From the NCBI GenBank assembly GCA_905197435.1, contig CAJJYX010000095.1, forward strand, positions 1 through 12,261: DNA of 12,261 bases. The letters run 5' to 3'. The stretch is from an uncultured Bacteroides sp. (GTDB taxonomy: Bacteria; Bacteroidota; Bacteroidia; Bacteroidales; Bacteroidaceae). Both the position numbers and the translations under genes were made by a program. How positions within the stretch are numbered: position 1 is the stretch's first letter; the number at the start of each line of letters is the position of its first letter. Under the pieces are notes generated by a model. It was not told the DNA's origin, made no database searches, and worked only from the letters and a program-made list of their open reading frames with translations. Positions 7,527 to 12,261 of the stretch are shown piece by piece.

Positions 7527-7565
7527 GGAACGGGGATGTCTTCAAAAGAAGGGCATCCCCGTTTC
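7527..7565. terminator. Bidirectional hairpin terminator after the DUF1015 gene
   Basis: AACGGGGATG (7529-7538) pairs perfectly with CATCCCCGTT (7554-7563). The stem continues inward as TCTTC/GAAGG across one bulged G to an AAAA loop, giving about 15 pairs. It starts 18 bases after the DUF1015 stop. On the plus strand it is followed by TTCCCG rather than a U-run; on the minus strand it is followed by CCGGTTTATA. This fits a shared terminator between DUF1015 and the small minus-strand ORF that converges on it. Confidence 0.8.
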
Positions 7566-7598
7566 CCGTTCATAACTTTGGAAGTTCAAGGGTGGCGT

Positions 7599-7763
7599 TT
7601 AAAGTATTGCTTTCTCAACTTCTCGGATACTGTCTCCAAAGTACAGAACCAGCCTTGCTATACTGACACTTATCAAGAAGATAGCAGCAGCAATGGTTGC
7701 AAGCAAGGTTCTTCTTTTCGATTTCTGTTCGTGCAGACGTATGGCTTCTTCTATCTTCTGCAT
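7599..7763 (-). CDS. Possible small single-span membrane protein (54 residues)
   Basis: An ORF below the usual length cut-off, reading MQKIEEAIRLHEQKSKRR, then a hydrophobic span of about residues 19-42 (TLLATIAAAIFLISVSIARL and onward), then YFGDSIREVEKAIL and TAA. The layout is a charged amphipathic N-terminal helix, a K-S-K-R-R positive cluster, one membrane helix and a short acidic-basic tail, typical of small inner-membrane proteins. It converges on DUF1015 across a bidirectional hairpin. The plus-strand frame over the same bases (7536-7847) starts inside that hairpin, is rich in Cys, Ser and Phe, and is the codon-for-codon antisense of this one, so I prefer the minus strand. No clear promoter is seen, and I recognise no family. 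In-frame sequence continues upstream of the ATG for 14 codons to a TAA but has no better start. Confidence 0.5.
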   Translation of the reverse strand: MQKIEEAIRLHEQKSKRRTLLATIAAAIFLISVSIARLVLYFGDSIREVEKAIL

Positions 7764-7897
7764 GGTGCGGAAGGTAAAATTGAACGGCAGGTGGAAGACG
7801 GACTGTTAGTGGCTTTCATTATAGAATTAAAACTGAATAAGAAGTAAGGTTATTATGCAGAAAATGCCGACCTTTACCGAAAAATAAAAATTATACT

Positions 7898-8473
7898 ATG
7901 AAAGTATTGATTCTCAACGGCAGTCCCCGCCGGCATGGTAACATATCGAAGATGATGGAACTGATGAAGCGGGAACTTGAGGGTTGCGGAGTTGAAGTCG
8001 TTTATATACGCATTGCGGAGTTGCAGGTACATCCCTGCATCGGTTGCATGAAATGCCGCAGTTCGTTGAAGTGTTGTTTGCCTGAAGATGGCGCACAGAG
8101 AGTGTTGCACTCCATGAAGGAAGCTGACGCACTGATAATCGGTGCCCCTTGTTATTGGGGAAACATGCCGGGAGAATTGAAAGTTCTTTTCGACCGTATG
8201 GTTTACGGCATGATGGGGGAAAACTCCTGGGGGATGCCTCTTCCGCTTCATAAGGGGAAGAAAGCGATTGTAGTAAGCACTTGCACTACGCCTTATCCTT
8301 TCAATATTCTCTATAACCAGACACGCGGTGTGGTGAAAGCTTTCAGGGAGATTCTGAAATGGAGCGGCTTCAAGATTGTGAAAACCATTGAAAGGGGAGG
8401 TACCAAGAAGCATCCGGAATTGATGGAAAAGGATGTGCAGGACTGCAAGAAAGCAGTTTATAAATTATTGTAG
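7898..8473 (+). CDS. Flavodoxin-fold NAD(P)H-dependent FMN reductase / iron-sulfur flavoprotein-like
   Basis: A 191-residue cytoplasmic flavoprotein of the NADPH-dependent FMN reductase/flavodoxin superfamily. The N-terminal MKVLILNGSPRRHGNISKMM (1-20) carries the FMN phosphate loop GSPRxxGN. GAPCYWGNMPGELKVLFDR (82-100) is the second conserved flavin-contacting segment. Between them is a cysteine cluster, Cys47, Cys50, Cys53, Cys59 and Cys60 (HPCIGCMKCRSSLKCC). CxxCxxC plus a further Cys five residues on resembles the 4Fe-4S site of the archaeal/clostridial iron-sulfur flavoproteins (Isf), although some relatives have the cysteines without a cluster. Length matches that family. It likely moves electrons between NAD(P)H or ferredoxin and an unknown acceptor; the substrate cannot be read from sequence. 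It stands 388 bases after DUF1015, and the next gene follows after 76 bases. Confidence 0.88.
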   Translation: MKVLILNGSPRRHGNISKMMELMKRELEGCGVEVVYIRIAELQVHPCIGCMKCRSSLKCCLPEDGAQRVLHSMKEADALIIGAPCYWGNMPGELKVLFDRMVYGMMGENSWGMPLPLHKGKKAIVVSTCTTPYPFNILYNQTRGVVKAFREILKWSGFKIVKTIERGGTKKHPELMEKDVQDCKKAVYKLL

Positions 8474-8549
8474 AGTATTTCGCGGTACAGTTGAACAAAT
8501 TGCTTTCTCATCTTGTTCTCATATAAGAATTTAGAAAAAATCAATAGGT

Positions 8550-8732
8550 ATGAATATAGATAAGAAAGCGGAGCATAGTGCCCCCAAAGTAGCATTGCCT
8601 CAGGCGGAACATGAAAAAGAAACAGTACCCGGACAACAGATCGGCCTTTATGGTGATGCTGACAAGAAAGACGTTCGTCAGGTCGTAAAGATTCTGAATC
8701 CTGACAAAAACAGTATGGAGAGCAGAGGTTAA
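8550..8732 (+). CDS. Small hydrophilic hypothetical protein (60 residues)
   Basis: A 60-residue, highly charged protein with no hydrophobic stretch, no Cys and no signal peptide. The first half is rich in Lys, Glu, Ala and Pro and probably disordered. The second half (GQQIGLYGDADKKDVRQVVK, then ILNPDKNSMESRG) looks more conserved in character, with a possible short helix DKKDVRQVVKIL. I do not recognise a family with a function. It follows the flavoprotein after 76 bases without a terminator between, so co-transcription is possible. The ATG at 8550 is preceded by AAAAAATCAATAGGT, which is weakly purine-rich. The last four codons form the left arm of the terminator, and the TAA sits in its loop. 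Confidence 0.7.
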   Translation: MNIDKKAEHSAPKVALPQAEHEKETVPGQQIGLYGDADKKDVRQVVKILNPDKNSMESRG

Positions 8733-8746
8733 TCCTCTGCTTTTTT
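8721..8746 (+). terminator. Intrinsic terminator overlapping the end of the 60-residue gene
   Basis: AGCAGAGG (8721-8728) pairs perfectly with CCTCTGCT (8734-8741) around the loop TTAAT. A T-run (8741-8746) follows directly. This is the cleanest rho-independent terminator in the window. The stop codon TAA of the small gene (8730-8732) lies inside the loop, so the left arm is coding sequence. Confidence 0.92.
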
Positions 8747-8763
8747 ATTATATGCCTCTTTCT

Positions 8764-8814
8764 GGCTCACCCGTAAAATAATGTATACTCCTCACATAGT
8801 TTTACCGGTGAGCC
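8764..8814. repeat. 15-bp inverted repeat upstream of the MATE gene
   Basis: GGCTCACCCGTAAAA (8764-8778) and TTTTACCGGTGAGCC (8800-8814) are inverted copies with a single C-C mismatch, separated by 21 bases. The repeat lies after the terminator at 8721-8746 and 43 bases before the TATCTTTG box of the MATE promoter. Possible roles are a second (read-through) terminator, a regulator binding site, or a short structured RNA; there is no T-run after either arm. The spacing of about 36 bases between equivalent points of the arms is unusual for a simple dimer operator. Confidence 0.7.
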
Positions 8815-8856
8815 CTCTTTCTTCATAAAGTCCGAATGATTTGTTGGCGGGTTTTG

Positions 8857-8864
8857 TATCTTTG
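8857..8864 (+). promoter_or_regulatory. Bacteroides -7 promoter box for the MATE transporter gene
   Basis: TATCTTTG followed by TACCC matches the TAnnTTTG consensus exactly. A TTTG at 8840-8843 lies 13 bases upstream, shorter than the usual ~19, so the -33 element is imperfect. The predicted start is near 8869, about 31 bases before the ATG at 8900. Confidence 0.7.
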
Positions 8865-8899
8865 TACCCGAAAAGAAAACCCTTAAAAACAAAGGCAGG

Positions 8900-10249
8900 A
8901 TGCTACGGAAAGGAGACCTCACTCAAGGAAGTATAACCGGTACTTTATTACGCTTCACCCTACCCATGATGGTAGGTTCTTTTTTGCAGCAATGCTACAA
9001 CATTGCAGATACGCTTATCGTGGGGCAATGTATCGGTGCAGGTGCGTTGGCGGCAGTTGGCTCGGCATACACACTGATGGTTTTCCTTATATCCGTTTTG
9101 CTGGGATTGGCGATGGGCAGCGGTACCGTTTTCTCTTTACATTATGGCGCCGGAAATTACGTGGCCCTGCGTCGCAGTATATTCAGTTCGTTTGTGCTGA
9201 TAGGTGTCGTGACACTGATACTGAATGTCGCTGTTTTCATCTGGCTCGACCCTATTCTCCGGCTGTTGCAGGTCCCACAAGACATATACGGCATGATGCG
9301 CAACTACTTGTGTATAATCTTTTGCGGTATAATCTTCACCTTTATCTATAATTTCTATGCGGCCCTATTGCGTGCGGTGGGAGATTCCGTCACTCCGCTT
9401 TGGTTCCTGGCAGTTTCTGTCATTCTGAACATAGCACTCGACTTGTTTTTTATTCTGCAACTGGATTGGGGAATTCAGGGTGCGGCTGCGGCCACTGTCG
9501 TTGCCCAAGGAGCAGCTGCTCTGAGCATCATTATTTATACTTATAGAAGACGCCCTGAATTGCGGTGGCGTCGTGAAGACATTCGTTTCGACCGTTCCTG
9601 CTTGCAGGAAATCGCTTCCTTCTCTGCACTGACTTGTGTCCAACAGTCTGTGATGAATCTGGGGATTCTGATGATACAAGGGCTTGTCAACAGTTTTGGA
9701 ACAGTAGTAATGGCAGCTTTTGCAGCAGCAGTGAAGATTGACTCTTTCGCCTATATGCCCGTGCAGGAATTTGGAAATGCCTTTTCCACCTTCATTGCAC
9801 AGAACTTTGGGGCTGCACGTTACGACCGCATCCGTCGGGGCGTCCGTAGCGCATTTGTCACGGTTGTTGTCTTTTCGCTCTTTGTGTCCGTATTGGTTTT
9901 CATCTTTGCCGAGCCGTTGATGCTTATTTTTGTCCGTCCGGACGAAGTGGAGATTATTGCTGTGGGAGTGGCGTACCTGCGCATCGAAGGTGCTTTTTAC
10001 TGTGGCATCGGCATCTTGTTTCTGCTGTACGGATACTACCGGGCCATCTGTATGCCGGGTATGTCTGTTGTGCTGACCGTACTGTCACTGGGAACCCGTG
10101 TCGTTCTTTCCTACTGGCTTGCCTCGATGCCCGAGATTGGTGTAACGGGTATCTGGTGGTCCATTCCTATCGGCTGGCTGATTGCCGATGTAACCGGTAT
10201 ATGTTACTATCGGTATAGGAAGTCCCGTTTTCAGGAATCTAAGAAATGA
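8900..10249 (+). CDS. MATE family multidrug/cation efflux transporter
   Basis: A 449-residue inner-membrane antiporter of the MATE family, expected to have 12 helices in two six-helix halves and to export drugs or metabolites in exchange for Na+ or H+. Family marks: the N-terminal LLRFTLPMMVGSFLQQCYNI (16-35), then ADTLIVGQCIGAGALAAVGS (36-55), LLRAVGDSVTPLWF (156-169), LNIALDLFFI (176-185), GIQGAAAATVVAQ (191-203), and in the second half FAAAVKIDSFAYMPVQEFG (274-292) with FIAQNFGA (298-305). A basic loop around 215-230 (RRRPELRWRRED) separates the halves on the cytoplasmic side. Length is normal. Substrate and coupling ion cannot be told from sequence. It has its own promoter, is preceded by an intrinsic terminator, and its last 11 bases overlap the convergent glycerate kinase gene. 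Confidence 0.95.
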   Translation: MLRKGDLTQGSITGTLLRFTLPMMVGSFLQQCYNIADTLIVGQCIGAGALAAVGSAYTLMVFLISVLLGLAMGSGTVFSLHYGAGNYVALRRSIFSSFVLIGVVTLILNVAVFIWLDPILRLLQVPQDIYGMMRNYLCIIFCGIIFTFIYNFYAALLRAVGDSVTPLWFLAVSVILNIALDLFFILQLDWGIQGAAAATVVAQGAAALSIIIYTYRRRPELRWRREDIRFDRSCLQEIASFSALTCVQQSVMNLGILMIQGLVNSFGTVVMAAFAAAVKIDSFAYMPVQEFGNAFSTFIAQNFGAARYDRIRRGVRSAFVTVVVFSLFVSVLVFIFAEPLMLIFVRPDEVEIIAVGVAYLRIEGAFYCGIGILFLLYGYYRAICMPGMSVVLTVLSLGTRVVLSYWLASMPEIGVTGIWWSIPIGWLIADVTGICYYRYRKSRFQESKK

Positions 10250-11390
10250 TGCGGCAGATTTGCTCTACTGTCCTTTGGATATTTTCTTGAGCAAATTCAG
10301 GTTGCATAGCCTGCTCCAAAGAGATGGGGGAGGGAGTAATGGAGAATACGCCCCGGAAGCCTGCCTCATTCAGTATCCCGGTATCTTCTATTGCTCCTGC
10401 CAGCAGAATGACGGGAATGTGCTGCTTTCTGGCTTCCTGCAAGATACCCGAAGGGACTTTTCCCATGACGGTCTGCCGGTCCGACTTCCCTTCTCCGGTA
10501 ATGATGAGGTCGGCATCCTTTATCGTGTCTGCAAAGTCCGACGTTCCCAAAAGAAGCTGTATGCCGGGCTTTAACTGTGCATCCAGAAATGCGTGGAGGC
10601 CGCCACCCATACCACCTGCCGCACCGGCACCGGGATACAAGGATACGTCCTTACCGGTAGTGCGGAATATTACGTCCGAAAGATGCTGCATAGCGACATC
10701 CAGTTCCTTTACCATATTTGCGTCTGCTCCCTTTTGGGGGGCGAATACATGGGCTGCCCCATTGGGACCGAAGAAAGGATTGCGTACATCACACGCTGCC
10801 GTGAAACATGCCTTTTTCAGTGCGGGATGGGCAGAAGAACTGTCAATGGAGCTGATTTTTGATAGAAGAGCACCGCGTATGGCGATGCCTTTTTCTATGC
10901 TTCCCACTTCGTGCCCCTCTTTATCGAAGAAACGGAATCCCAATGCTTGCAGCATCCCCAGGCCGGCATCGTTCGTGGCGCTTCCTCCAAGCCCGATGAT
11001 GAAACGGAGGCATCCCCGTTCCAGGGCATCGCGTATCAGTTCGCCCGTTCCGAAAGTGGTGGTCTCCATCGGATTCCTTCTGTCGGTGGGAACCAGTGGC
11101 AGTCCGCTGATGGCGGCCATTTCTATGAATGCGGTATTGCCGTCACCGGAGATGCCGTAACTGGCATTGCGCAGTTGCATCAGCGGGTCGTGGGCGCGGA
11201 CGGTGATACGTTTGCCATTGCTGGCTGCAAGCAGGACGTCGAGCATGCCTTCTCCACCATCGGCCACGGGGAGAACGATGGCCCGGCATTCGGGGCATGC
11301 GGCATGTACCCCTTTGGCGGCAGCTTTTCCGGCTTCTGCCGAGGTGAGACATCCTTTGAAAGAGTCGATGGCAATCACTATCTTTTTCAT
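10239..11390 (-). CDS. Glycerate kinase, GarK/GlxK (type-2) family
   Basis: ATP-dependent phosphorylation of D-glycerate; characterised GarK/GlxK enzymes make 2-phosphoglycerate. Cytoplasmic, 383 residues, normal for the family. Visible motifs in order: N-terminal IAIDSFKGCLTS (6-17), ADGGEG (43-48), the nucleotide-loop segment IGLGGSATNDAGLGMLQALG (132-151), ACDVRNPFFGPNGAAHVFAP (199-218), PGAGAAGGMGGGL (253-265) and TGEGKSDRQTVMGKVPSG (298-315). The usual Ser of SFKGSLTS is Cys14 here. The gene is transcribed opposite to its neighbours, ends 11 bases inside the MATE gene (stop TAG at 10241-10239), and starts from a divergent region shared with yigZ. It could return glycerate to glycolysis near the serA substrate 3-phosphoglycerate, but there is no operon link. 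Whether the gene should be called garK or glxK cannot be decided. Confidence 0.95.
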   Translation of the reverse strand: MKKIVIAIDSFKGCLTSAEAGKAAAKGVHAACPECRAIVLPVADGGEGMLDVLLAASNGKRITVRAHDPLMQLRNASYGISGDGNTAFIEMAAISGLPLVPTDRRNPMETTTFGTGELIRDALERGCLRFIIGLGGSATNDAGLGMLQALGFRFFDKEGHEVGSIEKGIAIRGALLSKISSIDSSSAHPALKKACFTAACDVRNPFFGPNGAAHVFAPQKGADANMVKELDVAMQHLSDVIFRTTGKDVSLYPGAGAAGGMGGGLHAFLDAQLKPGIQLLLGTSDFADTIKDADLIITGEGKSDRQTVMGKVPSGILQEARKQHIPVILLAGAIEDTGILNEAGFRGVFSITPSPISLEQAMQPEFAQENIQRTVEQICRIIS

Positions 11391-11536
11391 GAATCTATTT
11401 TAATCTTTAGTGTGTGTTTCATAATCGGTCATTCTCCCTTTCTCTTGAAATGCATTGTCAGAAAAAAACTGAATAGTGCAAAGTCTTGATTCCGTCTGTC
11501 ATTTCTTCTGTTTGATTATAAATCTGATTCTTTGTA

Positions 11537-11544
11537 CAAAGATA
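11537..11544 (-). promoter_or_regulatory. Minus-strand Bacteroides -7 box, candidate glycerate kinase promoter
   Basis: On the minus strand this reads TATCTTTG followed by TAC, an exact TAnnTTTG match. It overlaps a perfect 12-base palindrome, CTTTGTACAAAG (11530-11541). The predicted start near 11532 would leave a leader of about 140 bases before the glycerate kinase ATG. No TTTG is found at the right -33 spacing. The T/A-rich leader shows no obvious structure. Confidence 0.5.
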
Positions 11545-11597
11545 ACTCTTTTCACCTGAAATCAGCTTGCTTATTTCTTCTGCTTTTGATTTTACAT

Positions 11598-11605
11598 TAT
11601 CTTTG
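11598..11605 (+). promoter_or_regulatory. Plus-strand Bacteroides -7 box, upstream yigZ promoter
   Basis: TATCTTTG matches the -7 consensus exactly. A TTTG at 11585-11588 is only 9 bases upstream. Initiation near 11610 would give a 76-base leader that carries the palindrome at 11636-11653 ahead of the yigZ ATG. Confidence 0.5.
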
Positions 11606-11635
11606 GATAAGATAAGCTGCACTTCAACACAACTT

Positions 11636-11653
11636 TTTCATGCAAGCATGAAA
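11636..11653. promoter_or_regulatory. 18-bp palindrome (8+2+8), operator candidate upstream of yigZ
   Basis: TTTCATGC and GCATGAAA are perfect inverted copies separated by AA. The site lies between the two plus-strand TATCTTTG boxes, 21 bases before the second. Its size and symmetry fit a dimeric regulator site, and its position would let a bound protein affect either promoter. As RNA, the two-base loop makes a hairpin unlikely. No regulator gene is in the window. Confidence 0.5.
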
Positions 11654-11673
11654 GTTCTCTCTTCAGTTTGCAT

Positions 11674-11681
11674 TATCTTTG
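11674..11681 (+). promoter_or_regulatory. Plus-strand Bacteroides -7 box directly before the yigZ ATG
   Basis: TATCTTTG followed by CAGC ends 4 bases before the ATG at 11686-11688. The -7 element normally lies a few bases before the transcription start, so a transcript from here would begin at or next to the A of the ATG and have essentially no leader. No TTTG is found 19 bases upstream, so its strength is uncertain. Confidence 0.5.
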
Positions 11682-11685
11682 CAGC

Positions 11686-12056
11686 ATGAGCGAAGATACG
11701 TATAAAACCATCGTTGCCCCTTCCGAGGGCATTTACACTGAAAAGCGCAGCAAGTTCATTGCCATCGCCCTGCCGGTGCGTACAGTAGAGGAGGTAAAGG
11801 CGCATCTGGATACTTACCAGAAAAAATATTACGACGCCCGCCACGTGTGCTACGCCTATATGCTGGGCCATGAGCGGAAGGACTTCCGTGCCAATGACAA
11901 TGGGGAGCCTTCGGGCACGGCAGGCAAACCGATTCTGGGACAAATCAATTCCAACGAACTGACAGATATACTGATTGTCGTAGTGCGCTATTTCGGAGGA
12001 ATCAAGTTGGGAACAAGCGGACTGATTGTAGCCTATAAAGCCGCCGCCGCCGAAGC
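11686..12056 (+). CDS. yigZ: YigZ/IMPACT family protein, 3' end lost at a junction
   Basis: YigZ proteins are small cytoplasmic proteins related to eukaryotic IMPACT, linked to translation or stress regulation; the biochemical role in bacteria is unsettled. About 124 codons remain of a usual ~200. Signatures: [20 protein letters not shown] (6-25), DARHVCYAY (50-58), [14 protein letters not shown] (71-84) and [20 protein letters not shown] (98-117). After AYKAAAAEA the family sequence stops and the frame runs into antisense DNA of a dnaJ gene. By chance that frame stays open to the window end (position 12261), so an automatic caller will report a 192-residue partial protein whose last ~68 residues are artefactual, rich in Ala, Glu, Val and Leu. 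The ATG at 11686 fits the family N-terminus. I read the truncation as an assembly or recombination artefact and not a natural fusion. Confidence 0.88.
12041..12056. other. Probable chimeric join between Bacteroides yigZ and foreign dnaJ
   Basis: The GCC-repeat tract here fits both partners. Forward it continues the YigZ sequence AYKAAAAEA; in reverse it continues the Gly/Phe linker of DnaJ. Left of it everything is Bacteroides-like; right of it GC rises to about 67% and the only sensible reading is antisense. Two unrelated, oppositely oriented genes, both broken in the same short shared GC-rich tract, is the pattern expected from a misassembly or chimeric read joining two genomes through a short overlap. 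Confidence 0.8.
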
Positions 12057-12261
12057 CACCGCCGAAGAAGCTGCCGAAGATATCGCCGAGGTCGCCGAAG
12101 TCGAACCCGCCCGCGCCGTAAGCGCCGCCGCCGGCGCCTGCGCCGTAATTCGGGTCGACGCCCGCAAAGCCGAACTGGTCGTACCGCGCCTTCTTCTCCG
12201 GGTCGGACAGCACCTCGTTGGCCTCGTTGACCTCCTTGAACTTCTCCTCGGCCTCCTTGTC
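12041..12261 (-). CDS. dnaJ: DnaJ (Hsp40) co-chaperone fragment from a different genome
   Basis: On the minus strand, entering from the window end, the frame reads [20 protein letters not shown], then [20 protein letters not shown], then a Gly/Phe-rich stretch with [13 protein letters not shown]. This is the end of a J-domain (helix III-IV region) followed by the G/F linker of DnaJ, the co-chaperone that stimulates DnaK ATPase. The HPD-containing start of the J-domain lies beyond the window. The zinc-finger and C-terminal domains are missing because the sequence switches to antisense yigZ after about 73 codons. GC is about 67% over the last 201 bases by hand count, clearly above the Bacteroides part. 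Wording such as [20 protein letters not shown] resembles gut clostridial DnaJ proteins (Oscillospiraceae-like), from memory. The GTG at 12213 is an internal valine, not a start. Confidence 0.88.

Noticed and set aside
6391..7545. 384-codon minus-strand ORF opposite DUF1015
   Set aside because: Antisense shadow caused by codon bias of the DUF1015 gene; no start context, no recognisable domain, and it runs through the terminator hairpin.
7536..7847. Plus-strand ORF of 103 codons after DUF1015
   Set aside because: It starts inside the terminator hairpin, is rich in Cys, Ser and Phe with no recognisable features, and is the codon-aligned antisense of a better minus-strand candidate.
8764..8814. 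Inverted repeat considered as ends of a miniature insertion element
   Set aside because: Only 21 bases between the arms and no flanking target-site duplication seen; a hairpin or binding site fits better.
10324..11160. 278-codon plus-strand ORF opposite glycerate kinase
   Set aside because: Shadow of the glycerate kinase coding strand, which carries all the family motifs.
12057..12261. Natural fusion of YigZ with a new Ala/Glu-rich C-terminal domain
   Set aside because: The tail is exactly the antisense of a recognisable DnaJ segment, so the open frame is accidental.
1..12261. Search for CRISPR arrays, tRNAs, rRNAs, transposases, toxin-antitoxin or phage defence genes
   Set aside because: No spaced direct-repeat array, no recognisable tRNA-like folds, and no gene of these families among the coding regions I could read.

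Overview
The window reads as a Bacteroides-type chromosome (order Bacteroidales, probably gut-derived) up to about position 12,050. The signs are four perfect TATCTTTG boxes and one close variant, which match the Bacteroidetes -7 consensus TAnnTTTG. Genes also lack strong Shine-Dalgarno sites, coding DNA is of moderate GC, and the Nqr, SerC/SerA and DUF1015 proteins are Bacteroides-like. The species assignment is inference. The last ~200 bases are different DNA (about 67% GC by hand count) and encode part of a Firmicute-like DnaJ on the opposite strand, so the right end looks like a chimeric join.

Layout. (1) 1-2425: the 3' end of a Na+-translocating NADH:quinone oxidoreductase operon (nqrD partial, nqrE, nqrF), closed by a hairpin terminator. 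(2) 2530-3867: a DbpA-like DEAD-box RNA helicase with its own Bacteroides -7 box next to that terminator. (3) 4141-7509: serC, serA and a DUF1015 gene, all forward. They carry the first two steps of serine synthesis from 3-phosphoglycerate plus a conserved partner of unknown role. A promoter precedes serC, a large imperfect palindrome lies between serC and serA, and a strong hairpin ends the unit. (4) 7599-8732: a possible small membrane protein on the minus strand, a flavodoxin-fold FMN reductase or iron-sulfur flavoprotein, and a 60-residue hydrophilic protein whose stop codon lies in the loop of an intrinsic terminator. (5) 8900-11390: a MATE transporter and a type-2 glycerate kinase, convergent, with ends overlapping by 11 bp. 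(6) 11391-11685: a divergent regulatory region with three TATCTTTG boxes and an 18-bp palindrome. (7) 11686-12261: a YigZ/IMPACT gene cut after about 124 codons and joined, through GC-rich microhomology, to an antisense dnaJ fragment.

Most of the window is ordinary core metabolism. I did not find a defence system, mobile element, CRISPR array, tRNA or rRNA. The points most worth a second look are the yigZ/dnaJ junction, the lysine-type SerA active site, the palindromic repeat between serC and serA, the small minus-strand membrane ORF, and the promoter and operator structure ahead of yigZ.
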